DNA of 35,176 bases from Spongospora subterranea (lineage: Eukaryota; Endomyxa; Phytomyxea; Plasmodiophorida; Plasmodiophoridae): assembly GCA_900404475.1 (NCBI GenBank), contig OUQQ01000152.1, positions 1 to 35,176 on the forward strand. Direction: 5' to 3'. This document shows positions 18,700 through 30,500 of this stretch, piece after piece (the first letter of the stretch is position 1; each line of letters begins with the position of its first letter). Made by a program: the position numbers and the translations under genes. The notes under the pieces were generated by a model, which saw nothing but the letters and a program-made list of their open reading frames with translations, searched no databases and was not told the DNA's origin.

Positions 18700-21472
18700 C
18701 TAGTCGATGATCCCATCGCACTGATAATCCGCCTTCGATGCAGGCACTGGATATTCGGTTCTGTTCCGAATTCGAGGATACAACGAGTCGAGTGGAATCG
18801 AGACCAGATTCAAACGGAAAATGTGGCTGAAAACATGTTCGACATCAAATTGCAAGACGAAATTTAACGATCGGGTTATGATTACCAGCCAAGTTGAATC
18901 GGCACCAGTCCACTGATTGGGCGTGATATAGAGAATACCCGATCCTCGTGGGGCAAACATGTAATTGGTCATACCATTTCCTTCAGGCATTATCGATAAG
19001 ACAGCACTCCCATCACCGAATACGCGATCGATCACGTCACCGACTCCGTCAGATGGCGAAAACTCCACGTCCACAACTTAAACGAATGGTCATGGTTATT
19101 AAAAGCCCCACAGAATACCGAATTCTTACCAGGTAGTCCTGTAGCATTCTTGAGCGCTTCTCTAAGGATGTCGATCTGCAAGATACTCCTTCCCTCGTGC
19201 GGTTTCCTGTTCACTAGATGGATTCGGCAGGGTGGAACATGCCTAGTGGCCGGTGGCAGAGGTTTTCCTGAGACGATCTCGTTCAAGCGCGATCTGATAT
19301 CGTCTAATGCAGTCGGATAAAGCCTTGTGATTCCGTGCCTGACATCGACCTCGATCGCGTATTCATACATAACGTGGGCGTCACCGTTAGGGAACGGCGA
19401 GAATTTCGCCTGAGCGGGTTGCATAAACGACGCAACAGCAGATTCGATGGCGCTCATCAACGGGTGAGCGATGTTGGCAGACATTGACACAACGCGATAT
19501 TGGTTGAACTTTGGCACTTGACCATGGCGAGCAGCGATGGCGTAAACAGCTGGGAAAACCGCATATTCCACCCAATGAGCTAGATGCGAAACAGGCTCCG
19601 TCACGATGAAAGTCAATCCCGGAATGATGGTTGGCTCGCGATCCTCAAATATCGGTTTATCGAACGAGACGCGCCCTTGGCCCCCATACACAGATCGTCG
19701 ATAGATATCGATATGGGGAGCTGAACGGGTTCGGGTCCTGGCGCGGAACCTTCCCGATAAATTGCTCGTGTCCTGCTTGAACCAGTCCAGTTGCGAAACC
19801 TCAGGTATATTTTGAAATTGTGGTGATGCGGCCGAATCATGCCAGGTCGCTACTCGCTCACGAGCCACATGTAGAGCTTTTCTGGCCGCATTTAAAGACC
19901 ATTGTTCACTGCGCTTGATAGACACAGATAAACCCAACATCGACGCAATGGTTTCTATCGAATCGCTATTGGCGCCATCGCTGAGGAATATTGACGCTCC
20001 GACTGGCAAGGCTATCATCTAGAAACAATCATGGGCGTCTTTTTTTGGAAACCTGATGGATTTACATTCAGACGCACCTCGTCAATATAATCTGGACGTG
20101 TTGCATATAGAACAGTGGTACGTTGATGTGCCAGAACACGCTCTCGCCATGGATCACGATCAGCATCGAAGCGCATGGTCTCAAACCCCAACGAACGAGC
20201 CCCCTGGAATACAGCAGCCGACCCGTCAACAAATATATACGACATGAAACTGATAAGACCAAGGACCCCAACACGATTGGATTCGGAATAAGCCGCCAAA
20301 TTGCTGTAAGCGAACATTGATTGGTGAGCGGCGATATCATCAATATAGGCGGAAAGACGGCCACGAAGAAGATGAAGTATATTACGGGCGCGGCTGTAGA
20401 GTATTGGATGGCCTCGTAAGGTTCCAGTCGCCTCGTATATCCAACCGCTGACGCCTATGGTGACGGCGGCAAACACGCACGAACTGCATTGGTCTTGAGA
20501 AACAACACGAAACGGGAACAGGTCGTCTAATGCCTGTATTGCCAGACCGAATTTAGGATCCTGGATGTTTACTGGGATCCTCCATTGGATTCCCTGGTCG
20601 TCATTCAAAAGATCGGCGAACATGATTAATTGCTGGATACGATTGATGCCATTGGACGCCGCTGTACTAAAATATAGAGTCTGATTGGAGATTTCAAGCG
20701 AGTTGTGTTCTTTCGTGATCTCCAGCTGGATTCCATCGCGAACGGCATTGCATCTGTGAAGTGATTCACGTATATGATCAGCGTCCTGGTCATTGGCAGC
20801 GAATACCCTGATGGTATTTGGAGTTGGAAACGAGACCTTTGTTAGAGTACAGGCACATGCTCCATCAGAGCCATAAGACCCAAAACCGATGGTATCGCAG
20901 CGAATACTCGAGTGAGCCTGAGGAGTATGTGCCCAAGAGAAACGGGTGAGACAGTCCTCAACGGCTTCCTGCAGGTCAGCTTGAGGCAATGAATGCATAA
21001 GTCGCCGCTGAAAAGAATGCACATCTGCTAACAGGGTATGGTATTGACATACTCCATTTGATATATGGTCACTGCAGTTGTCGACGACCTTACCCCGATA
21101 ACTGGGATCTTGAGAGGGTTCGCCGCTTGTTGATAAGGATTGATGCTGGTACAAGAGGCATTCCCGTATTGAATTCCAATTCTCACGATAACGAGATACG
21201 AACGTATCTTCAATTTGTTTTTCATCAGGTTTGATAGTGGAGTTGAATGCATTGGTATGTGAAGCAATTTCATCACGCTTGCTTAAATCTGGCTCAAAAT
21301 CGTTGAAATGCAAATCAAGGTTGGTGTCTTCGATTTCATTGTAAAGGGGGGCATGCTGCACTGTTGGATCAGTTGATCTACCTGATGTGATCGCCAACAT
21401 GCCGACAGCAATCAGGCTGACAATGCTGAGGGATACAATAACGCCAGCTACTCTGGGTCGAGAACAAGACAT
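18700..21472 (-). CDS. Tandem GT61-like type II membrane glycosyltransferase, 3 exons
   Basis: Exons 21472-20078, 20018-19130 and 19076-18700 join in phase across introns of 59 and 53 nt, giving 886 residues. A membrane anchor lies at about residues 9-29. The second half is GT61-like: HLAHWVEYAVFPAVYAIA, then a strand CRIHLVNRKPHEGRS, and in the last exon GNGMTNYMFAPRGSGILYI, matching the H-G-x-G-L-T-N-x-x-F-x-P-x-G-S loop and following beta strand. The first half has a weaker echo of the same plan: RVFAANDQD, a Cys-containing segment with GVSGWIYEATG, and TTVLYATRPDYIDE. It may be a second, diverged GT-B domain. This is the only gene of the central group with introns. Donor and acceptor are unknown. 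A single large domain with a long stem remains possible. Confidence 0.68.
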
Positions 21473-21794
21473 TGCCCACCGAAGTATGTCAAAACGTTGA
21501 ATTTTGTTCGCTTTCTGTGAAAAAAGGTTTTGTCACCAACTCTGTTGAAAGCGAGGGAATTTAACAGAATTTGAATTGTTTGGCATCTGCGAAAAGAGAG
21601 AAAGTCACTGTAGGAAATAGTGCAGTTGTACTGGACCTTATATTGTACAGTGCACACCCTCTGGGGCAGGCAGCAGGCCACACTCACATATGACTGAAAC
21701 CGCCTGAATCTGAAACTATTAGACTTAGACAGGGTGTTGGTGAGAATTTAGACGCCGTTATTGATGCTTGTATTTGGATTTTTATAACACGTTC

Positions 21795-22651
21795 TTGAGG
21801 GTTATGTCAACAGCTCCATTTCAATCCAAGTCCTGTTTCGACAAGGGTTCAATTGACTACGTCAAAATCTATTGTTCATCAGATATACATGCTGAGCAGC
21901 AATTTGACTTAACATCAGTGGCGGGAAATGCCCAAAGTGCAATGTTTCGTCTAATTCAAAGTACAAGCTGATGTCAGCGCCTTGACATGTCGACTTGTTG
22001 GAGTCCGACGCCATGGTCCTGACCACCAAAGTCATCTGTCATGAACTTAGGCGACTGTGGGGTTTCGTTTAGTGCCATCCATGAACTTCTTGTAGGCCAA
22101 GATGGCTCAATAAGTCTGAACTATCCGGTTCAGCTGTATGACCCGAGGCTTGTCATTCAATCTGCTACAGTTGTTGTTTGACAAGTCAGCAACCGCGCCG
22201 CCCCCAATCGAACTGTCAGGATTGCAATATTTATGAAACAGCAGCATTTTGCACGGTTCACGTTTGACATTCTACAAACTTGCGGCGTGCGAGGGCTCCA
22301 ATCAGTTCACATTGATCAGCACTCCCTGTTCTCAGATGTTTGCGGGAACCTTGGGAGTGAAATTTAACCGAAGCCATTTATCCACTGGTTCAATAGCAGA
22401 ATTGTCGGCATGCGTTTTTTCGCAGATCGCAACAACAACGTCTCCGGCCAATTGCAGATAAACTGACCCCTTTGAATTGTGGAAAATTCTCGCCTGTCCT
22501 CTGCTGGAACAGCGGAAACATTACGCATCACACTGTTGGATTACAATCACATTCAATGATGAGCGACAACCAATCGTGGTTGAATTGCGGCAACGTTATG
22601 TTGAGCGAGGGGTATATGTTGAGCTGGTTTTTGATGAAGTGCTTCGATGAT
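21795..22651 (+). pseudogene. Coding-like fragments with weak C2-domain resemblance
   Basis: A frame from an ATG at 21795 can be spliced by a GTACAA...TTAG intron (about 21962-22049) into a stretch reading CGVSFSAIHELLVGQDGSIS then NYPVQLYDPRLVIQSATVVV. This has the feel of the end of a C2 beta-sandwich. Further segments follow near 22213-22360 and 22460-22651 (ending RQRYVERGVYVELVFDE), but I could not join them into one frame without stops. It could be a real gene whose introns I misread or a decaying one. No family can be named with confidence. Confidence 0.25.
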
Positions 22652-23110
22652 AAGCAGTGGCCAGAGACACTCGAACGCGTTTCCTTCGGCCAATCTCATC
22701 ACGCGATATCGCGACGATTCATGTAAAACAGATCACTCTTTACGAGTCGTTACTGCAAAAACGTTATTTTGTCCCACTACTCATAAGGAACGCTTCACAA
22801 ATTGTATCACACCGCCGGCAGGTCCCGCAGCAATAATTTTTGGATAAGTTCTGACGAGAGACGCTCACTGCTCGAGTAACAACGGAGAATGGCCTCCAGA
22901 AGTCTGATGCCTTGCTTTCGCGGATGCTCTGACTTTGTCATCCTTCACAGGTTGGAACTCTAATCGCGAGTTGCAATTCGACCAGCATTGGTCGTACATT
23001 CCCGCTTCGCCAATGTACATACTGTTGATCCAACATCTCGTCCACATCACTTTCTCATTGCTCCAATCTATTGCAATAAACAAAAATGTACTCCTCCGGT
23101 TTTGTCACAG

Positions 23111-23182
23111 TCTTTCTTCTTCTTCCTGAAGCCCTTTTCCTCCTTTGTTTTCCCTTCTTCTCCTTCCTTTTTCCCCTCCTCC
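23111..23182 (+). repeat. Pyrimidine-rich low-complexity tract
   Basis: About 70 nt made almost entirely of C and T on the plus strand (TTCTTCTTCC, TCCTCC and CCCTTC units), with a few interrupting purines near 23128-23131. It is too irregular to be a simple microsatellite. Function unknown. Confidence 0.6.
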
Positions 23183-23968
23183 ACAAAAAACGCTACCAGT
23201 ACATGAAACATGTGGATGCGATCAGTCATCAAGATCCATTACACGATCACAATCGATCAGGATAACTCGGACGAGTGATCACGCGGAGGAAGTCCAAAAA
23301 ATTGAAGCACACGTTGAGCAGGATGCCGCTTTGTCTGTTCTAAAATACGGAGCTGTCCATTAGGCACGCCGCGAGAGGCGAATCATTCTTTCTATTATCC
23401 GATCCTGGTGAATCCAATCGTGTTCGAGGGCGAGCCATTAGCATTAGCTGGATGAATTTCGGGAAGCGTTGGGATCAGCGGGCCAGAGTCAGGAATATCA
23501 ACGGCGTGTCTGGATTAAACATCGGCACATCTGCACAGTTTAAAGAGAAGAATACGGCCCATCGATCATAATAATATACTGTTCAGTTTTTCTACGAAGA
23601 AGTGCTAATTTTGGTGTACTTTTGCTCTTCTCCTTCAGTTTTCCTTTGCATCTTTGTTCCTTTTCTGCTATTTTGACCAATTGAATCATCTTGGACTTGT
23701 ATTAGTGTCGAACATTCTTGCAACCGTCCGCAAGGTTTAAGCTTGGAAACAAAAAGTCCAGAGGGGGTTTAGCTTTATGAGTTTGCGAATTGTCAAAGTC
23801 TCCAAGAAAGGCGTTGACCCAAAGTTCATTGTCATCCGAGAAATAAACAATGCCAATCTGGTTTGCTTCACCAAGGTTTTGATGCATGTACAGTAATACC
23901 ATCAGAAGTATAGCAGTAGCCATTACTGCTTGTTCATAACAATTCGGAATAAATGATTGAAGAGCAAA

Positions 23969-24244
23969 ATATTTACGAATTTTTGCAGTTTTCAAGGTCA
24001 AATCGGTTTTTAGAGTAATCAAATCCGGCTAGCGAATGCAGATTGCCCTGATGATTCCTGGCGGTTTACCGAGGAGTTGAGATCAATGAACAATACCCTC
24101 AGCTTCATTATACCTTACATTAAACCTGTCAAAACGCACTGTTCAAAATTCACCCAACTTCGCAAGGAGGTGTTATCCATGTGAACATCAACGTAGGTTT
24201 CGCCTGATGTTAAAGTCTCTAACTTTGCATATAGCAAACCTCTC
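23969..24244 (-). pseudogene. Minus-strand coding-like fragment with a YVDVH motif
   Basis: Reading the minus strand, 24244-24119 joins 24057-23969 across a 61-nt GTAAGG...CCAG intron without a stop. The first part reads LETLTSGETYVDVHMDN, which recalls the YVNVHT strand of CHRD (chordin-type) domains, but the usual GEIRGQ continuation is absent. The second part reads LMNHQGNLHSLAGFDYSKNR. No start codon or terminal exon could be fixed. The opposite strand is also open here, so chance is a serious alternative. Confidence 0.22.
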
Positions 24245-24412
24245 TGTAAAACTGGGGAAGGCAACAATTATTCCGATACGATAAAGGTGTCGGTCGGGCC
24301 AGCATGTTCCAAGTCCTGTCTCTACACTGTGACTATAATTGAACGCCCTTCTGGCTCCTTCGCTATCTCCCCTTCTGGTTTCCCTCGTCTCTGCTGTTCC
24401 TCTCTCTCTCCG

Positions 24413-25483
24413 ATGGGTCCAACCGTTCGTCAATGGGCTGGTGTTTCCATCGTGTTCTTTACACTCGGTTTCACTGTCCTCACTTTCATCTTGCAGAAAT
24501 CCGAAGACCTTTCAGCCAGTGTCCTAGAAAAGAAAGCTTTTCCGATTATTACAACTGGTTGTGAATCGGACCAACAAATTACGCCTCCTGTCCGATTGAC
24601 AGCGACTTTCCCACTTGTCAACTCCCGCCTTTGTGTCATCCGGGATCGCTCCGATGGTATTGGTGCCCAACTCCACGCGCGGATCAACGCTTTGATCGAA
24701 TCGCAATTCAAAGGTGATTGCCAGTATGTTCACAGGCCAATATCGGGCGCCGAATGGGGAGTAAACATCATCGCAGCCGAAGCCTTATTCAATCTTGGTG
24801 CTGGCGAAATTCGGCTGGGCGACATACCCGATGACATCGCTCTCGAAGAAATTCCTGGGAACACTAGCGTTATCGATTCGCACCCGAACCTGCTAGATCT
24901 GTACCGTCCTCAGCTAATATCAAAATATCGTTCGGGCTCCTCTAAACCTATCATCACCGAGTTCAAACGCAACGCGATCAATGTTGCCGTTCATGTACGC
25001 ATGGGTTGGGATGTAGACGCATGTCAAACAATTGACCATGTTCGGTCTCGCTGCATTCCAAACCACTATACAATTTCTAAACTGGAAAATCTGTCGACGG
25101 AGATCGCCAAACGGACCGATATTCCTTTGAATGTGATCATTTTCACACAAGGCCGACCCGACCAGATGTCTGAGTTCAACTCCTCGCCTTTCCATATAGT
25201 TTATGATGCAGATCCGCTATATACGGTTCATGCCTTAGTCTCTGCCGATATTCTCTTGATGGCGCACAGCTCGTATTCATATTTGGCAGCGTCTTTGAGT
25301 GAAGGCCTAGTCGTATACGATAGGTTCTGGCACCCCCCAGCACGTAGTTGGGTAGAGTATGATGAGGTATTTCAGTGGGGCGTTCATCACGAAATTCAGT
25401 TGCAGAAGGTGCTCTACCGAGTTCAAATGTCGTCGTCAAAGCAAGTAACCGATATTCCTTACGAAGGAGAAGATCGACATTGA
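24413..25483 (+). CDS. Fucosyltransferase-like type II membrane enzyme (GT11/GT23-type fold)
   Basis: Intronless, 356 residues. The ATG at 24413 places a membrane anchor at about residues 7-27; the frame is open further upstream, but that part lacks features. Marks of the GDP-fucose GT-B group are RSDGIGAQLHAR (79-90), like the G-x-G-x-Q-L segment; INVAVHVRMGWD (189-200), the H-x-R-x-G donor-site motif with WD where most members have D/K; and SADILLMAHSSYSYLAASLS (278-297), the usual S-x-S-S-x-S-x-x-A/G segment near the C-terminus. Known members transfer fucose from GDP-fucose in the Golgi lumen in alpha-1,2, alpha-1,6 or protein-linked positions; the linkage here cannot be read. It is the last gene of the central glycan group, separated by 2.9 kb from the others. 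Confidence 0.72.
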   Translation: MGPTVRQWAGVSIVFFTLGFTVLTFILQKSEDLSASVLEKKAFPIITTGCESDQQITPPVRLTATFPLVNSRLCVIRDRSDGIGAQLHARINALIESQFKGDCQYVHRPISGAEWGVNIIAAEALFNLGAGEIRLGDIPDDIALEEIPGNTSVIDSHPNLLDLYRPQLISKYRSGSSKPIITEFKRNAINVAVHVRMGWDVDACQTIDHVRSRCIPNHYTISKLENLSTEIAKRTDIPLNVIIFTQGRPDQMSEFNSSPFHIVYDADPLYTVHALVSADILLMAHSSYSYLAASLSEGLVVYDRFWHPPARSWVEYDEVFQWGVHHEIQLQKVLYRVQMSSSKQVTDIPYEGEDRH

Positions 25484-25710
25484 TGAGAAACACTGATATT
25501 GTTGCTGCTGACGAACAAAAGAGAAGTGTTGTTCCATCGTAGACGGTGCAGTGTTAAGACAATGCTAGAATATACTACAAGTCAAAATATTGACAACAAA
25601 AACAGAACCGGGAACTACCCTATTTGAAACCCAACAGATTGTTGCTAACGAGACCACACTGCAATAAGAAAAACCGCAGACAGCCACAGCGGCTTTTGGA
25701 TATTTTCGGT

Positions 25711-26086
25711 TTATTTGAATACGATAAGTTTCAGAGTTTTGCCTAAGTATTGGACACTTTGCAAATTTGATTCTTGTGCTGAAGGTCGCGGTGCTCCAAA
25801 CACCTCTGAAACAGCATGCTGCTGCTTTTCCTTTTGTGTTTCGAATATCATGGACGTGCCCAGAATGGGTTCAAATTTTCCATGGAGATGCTTCCTTCCA
25901 ACAGTCAAATTCGGCGTTGGTGTATCCAAATTCTGCAAGGGCAGTTCAATAACGAGGCTTCGACGTAATGAGAACCGAGCATACACCGATAACTAGTTTA
26001 GGCTCCTTGACCAAGTAATCTGGTTTATCGGGTATCTGCAATAGCACGTACTCGACAACGTCCTCGTCATCTGAACCGGCCTCCAT
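25711..26086 (-). CDS. TFIIIC triple-barrel subunit (GTF3C6/Sfc7-like)
   Basis: Two exons, 26086-25994 and 25932-25711, join in phase across a 61-nt intron to give 104 residues. An acidic start (MEAGSDDEDV) leads into a beta-rich domain: VEYVLLQIPD, LNLDTPTPNLTVGRKHLHGK, then FEPILGTSMIFE. This matches the TFIIIC small-subunit triple barrel (a strand, an intervening loop, then the hydrophobic G-x-x-x-x-x-L-G-T-x-x-x-F-E segment). In other eukaryotes this subunit takes part in recruiting RNA polymerase III to tRNA genes. Length is right for a minimal family member. A donor one codon further on would change phase, which is why I chose GTTATC. It is divergent from the weak frames at 26.2 kb. Confidence 0.62.
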
Positions 26087-27520
26087 CGTTACACGTCATT
26101 GATTTCTCCGTAGATCAATAAACCTGTCACTAACCTGTCTACTGTATGTACACCCGCAAATTGCGGTCAAGGTAAGTTGCCGATCAATAGAAATTTCAAA
26201 TTTCGCTCGGTTCTTGTTCTGGAGTCGCTACGCCTTGGAGTTTGATAGGGCCAAATGACTAATTCGAAAAGGGATACAGCCAGCGGTCGACGCCCATGCA
26301 GCAATTGATCTTGTTGAATATGGCTGTGATAGCGTCGTGGAGGACTTGAAGGCCAAACGAAAGAGCCCCGTGTTCTTGGAGATACTTGAAATACTGCGAT
26401 ACCTATCATGCTGTTTACAGAAATTGTTTCAGGGTCAACTTCGATGCTCTTTCTGGTTTCAAGGTGATGGAGCCACCTCTGAGTTAATTATTGGGCAAAC
26501 TCTCAGAACAGGCTCGTTCCGTTCTTTTAGTAAGAATCAGTCTGTTTGTAACAATGATTTTCTTTGCCAATAAAAATGGAAGACAAGTCATTATAAACGA
26601 GAGCATCAGGATTCACAGAGAAGTGGCCATCTATGTGATTGCCTTATCGTCTTCATTCCGCACAGTGCTGGGCCTGCTGGCTATTGCTGCTGCTGCTAGT
26701 CGAGTCCGCGAAGCAGAAGGTTGAGCTTTTTTTTCGCTGAGACGGATTTCCTAAAATGAAACAGTGTGCATACACGTATTGTCTATATGTATCAGCTTTC
26801 GCTGTTCAAACAACTTGTTATGCTTTCATCTGGGTCAACCATGATGATCAACGATGAAAATTGTTGAGCAAAAACGCAGCCTGGTATTGACATTCATCTC
26901 AAGCTGACGAGTTTATACAACGTAACGAACTTGGCACAGGTGTATCGTGTATGCACATGGAACTCATCAAGCCTTTTGCCGAAAGGGCACATCTTGCGCG
27001 TATTTGCTGCCAATACATTCTAGTTTAAACACTTTGCGGAAAGGTTGAATATATCACAAAATTCTCATTGCAACTGTTGCTAATTCGTTTTTGAGGTTCA
27101 TCTGATTGAAATGTCCCGATTTCTCTTTGTTTCGCGGTTGCTCAGTTTACATTGGGAAACCTCATGGATAACACGCATGTGCACTTGAGCTGGTGCAGCA
27201 ATCAGTATCTAATAAAGTTGGCGAATACAGGCAACTAATGATTTTCCAATTTGATTTCCGTCATCATGCATCGGTAAACAGAGTCGTTGAGCGCATTCTC
27301 ATCGAAAGCCGTTTGACGGAAGTCATCGATAATTCGCGAACAGACCACGGTGAAGGAGCTGGGATGGTTTTGCAGGTTTTGAATGACTCCGGGAATCAGG
27401 TCCGAATTACCGGTAGTGCATTGTCTGTAAACCCTTGTTGACCGCCCTCTTGAATCCTACACAAAACTGTAGTGTCTCTCACAGTTACTCTTCGTTTTAG
27501 CTCGGCGCATACCCAAAGTA
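26087..27520 (+). other. 1.4-kb spacer with unassigned plus-strand frames
   Basis: No gene named. Plus-strand frames at about 26258-26573 (containing AAIDLVEYGCDSVVEDLKAK and FLEILEILRYLSCCLQ) and 26491-26724 (containing LLVRISLFVTMIFFANKNGR and two hydrophobic runs) overlap and look coding-like. They could be exons of a small membrane protein, but I found no consistent splice model. A third frame, 27193-27441, ends 80 nt before the formin start and has no recognised motif. A short GCT run lies near 26685-26699. Confidence 0.3.
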
Positions 27521-30500
27521 ATGGATCGCGAGCGGTCGTTTTCTGGTCACCTTAATCCGGCCGGCATCGCGGCGAGAACTCTCCGTCGACGGAAGAGGGA
27601 TGAACCCCATGGCCCATCATCAAAGACAACTAATACTGGTGCGGGGACACGTCATCCTGTTACTCTCTTCATTCATCTTATTTATCGATGGTCGCAGGCA
27701 TACAGGAGCCTCAAACAATGGACGGCGTTCATGACTCCGTCTTCTGCAAGAACTGTTTATGCAGTGTCGCCATTGACGAGGTCGATAAACACGGCCCAGA
27801 AACATGCATGAAAGAAGCTCAGCAAGAAGCCGGTTCCTTAATAAAATCGGTTTCTGAACGGCTGATAGTTCTGAGACAACAGATCAAAGGGATTTTAGTG
27901 ATGGAGCTCCCAAACGCGACGGCACTGTTGGAAATTGTGGAGCGGCACATAATTCGGCTGGAGTTTTGTTGTCACGCCGGTAGCGACATCCCGGAAGATT
28001 TCATTGCTGAAATTTCAACTCTGGAAGAGGTGGTCCAGAAGATGATGTTGAAAGCTTCAAATCTAACAGCTGAAGAGAAGGAAATTTCATTAATTGCACA
28101 GAAGGTACTTGCTGTGGTTATGGTTTTGACAATAGACCATTGCTTACCTGAACTGTCAAGGCGTTAGTAATCGATCAAGAATGCGTTGAGGTCGTTGTTT
28201 TGGTGCCGATTGGGATGAACGTTCAAGAAGTATCTTTCAATTCTGTTCCGTTATCAATGGATATTGGCGACATACGTGAGGAGATCGCCGATTTGATAGG
28301 GTTAGACCCGAATTCCTTGGTTGTAAGATTCCGGTACTCTTTTCTTGTTTATATCTAGTGAGTTTGCTCATGTTTGATTCTGTCAGTGGCCAATTTTTAT
28401 TTTCATTCGAGGACTCTATTTCCTTAGGCTCGTTAATGGGCAACAGCAAAGAGAAATTAGTACAGCTTACAATGCTAACAAAGGTGGAAGCTGAAAAATT
28501 TGGTGTTATACAGGATTACGAGCAAGAGGTATTGTTCAATGCTTTTAGGTCGGTTGTGTTTCCGAATTATGCTTTTAGAGAAGACGTCATGAGACGGATC
28601 ATCCTGCTGGGGGAGTGCCTACTTTTATGAACCGGATTAGTTCTCCTGCTCACATGAAGGTTTGAGTTGAATTCAAACCTCCTTACTGGCAATTCACCGG
28701 AAATAGCCAGCAGAACGCAGGAAATGCTGCCTTGCAGAGTTCATGAATGATGAGACCAAAGAACAGGTTCGTCAGTATGTTGAGCAAGTAGTAAAGAAAC
28801 AAGACCGCTCCGAAGAAGGTCCAACAAACCTATCAGATCAAGTGGATACCCTAGTATTCGCCGTTCCTGGTAAACGATGTCGTCTCTTATTGACATTTTT
28901 ATTAATAATTGCCATTAGGTTTGAAAACAGAATTGTCATCTATCCCTCCGCCTCCTTGTCTACCTGCTCCACCGCCAATTCCTCCTCCGGCACCATCTAT
29001 ATCAAAACTTCCCCCCGGAGCTATTGAGTGCAAAAATTTTCACTGGATCAAGCTTAAACCAGCATCAAGGTTATCTTGTGTCGCATACCTCTAGCCCCAT
29101 TGGTTCTCAACCGTGTTTACAGCAAAAAAGATTCTATCTGGTATAAGCTGCCTATATTCTCGCAAATCTCCCGCGGCAGTATAGAAAAAAGCTTTGCCAA
29201 AAAACCTAAGCTGAAAGCTTCAATTCGCGAACGAACACTTCATGGAGAAAGCGATTGTTCTGTCTCATCAAAGTTTGATTTGCCTGACAAGAAACAATCC
29301 CAAAACATGGAGATAATGCTTCGCAAGTATATTTCTGTATATCTGCTCTTCTTGTTACTTATCTTCTTCATCCATCTTCAGGCTACCTCCCGTAGAGAAG
29401 CTCGCTTCTGGTATATATGAGTCGAATTCAGTGATTATTCTTAAACTTATTATTGTCTATATCAGCTCTGCAAAGCCTTGATGATCATGTTATTGATCGT
29501 GATGCGCTTTTGCTCATGTTCCAGAATTTACCGCGAAAAGAGGATGAGGAATTTGTAAATAATCTGAACGTAAATCTATCCCCTGAGAATTCACGAGCCT
29601 CTGTGTTGTATGTAAAGGTTAGTCTATGCAAATCGCAATTTCATTTTACAAAAGTTTGATTACGCTAATAGGCACTTACTTCGGTAACTTTCTGGGAGGT
29701 TAGACTGAAGTCATGGAAAGTCCTACGTGATTTTGAAGATCAGGCGAGTCTGATAGCAGATTCAATCAAAACCTTCGATAATGTGCTTCGTTTTATGATG
29801 AGTTCGGATTCTCTGACTGCTATTTTGTCAAGTATTCTGACCATTGGCAATCATATGAATATGGCAACTTCTAAGGGAAACGCCAAAGCGTTTCGTCTTG
29901 ATGCCATCACTAAGTTAATATCAACCAAATGGTATGCGCAAAATAATGTCGTAATCAAGGCTTTGTATGGTTTGACACTCTGTGATTGCAGTACTGGAGT
30001 ATGTGGCGATATGTTGAGCTTCACTGTAAAAGAACTCTCGCAATGTGCTGTGCACGCTCTGGAATTTCCTCAGCAGGTTGCTGTTTCCTAATAGTAATTG
30101 CATACACGTCCTAACGTCGTACTTAGATCGGTCCCCATTTAGTCTTCGTCTCCAGAAGAACTCTACAGTCTGTCTGTACTACGGTGACTGAACTTGTTGC
30201 CTCCGTTGAAAAACAGGGAAAGGCTTCAGAATCTATTCGTTCTGGTCTTTCTGATGAAGATTCCTTTGTCAAAATCGCTGATGCGTTTGATTTCGCTGTT
30301 AAGGAAAGTCATTTGCTGCTTGAACAATATAATCAGCTGGAACAACGTTGTCGTGATTTACTTGAATATTTCGGGTTGAACGTTGACACAGCGACAAGTA
30401 TGTTTGAAGAAATGTATCCAATTTCACAAGCACAGCAGAAGAGGCAAACGCAATTACAGAACGAATCGAACCGTGTCTGGGATTTACAGAAGGTTGACGA

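Larger units (their letters stand above)
21473..24412. other. 2.9-kb gene-poor stretch with coding-like fragments
   Basis: No complete gene found. It must hold the promoter of the tandem GT61 gene (left edge) and of the fucosyltransferase-like gene (right edge). Coding-like fragments on the plus strand (about 21795-22650) and minus strand (about 23969-24244) are described separately. Between them, 22650-23700 has only short frames on both strands and a pyrimidine-rich tract. Decayed genes, an unrecognised multi-exon gene, or chance frames are all possible. Confidence 0.4.

Noticed and set aside
23702..24022. Minus-strand 106-codon frame with IGIVYFSDDNELW, resembling the YFADDDN motif of GT43 glucuronyltransferases
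   Set aside because: Only this short string matches; the flanking GT43 motifs are absent and the region can also be read as an intron plus another frame.
24287..24412. Upstream in-frame extension of the fucosyltransferase-like gene
   Set aside because: Same reasoning: 42 extra residues ahead of the anchor; the ATG at 24413 is a better start, though the upstream one cannot be excluded.
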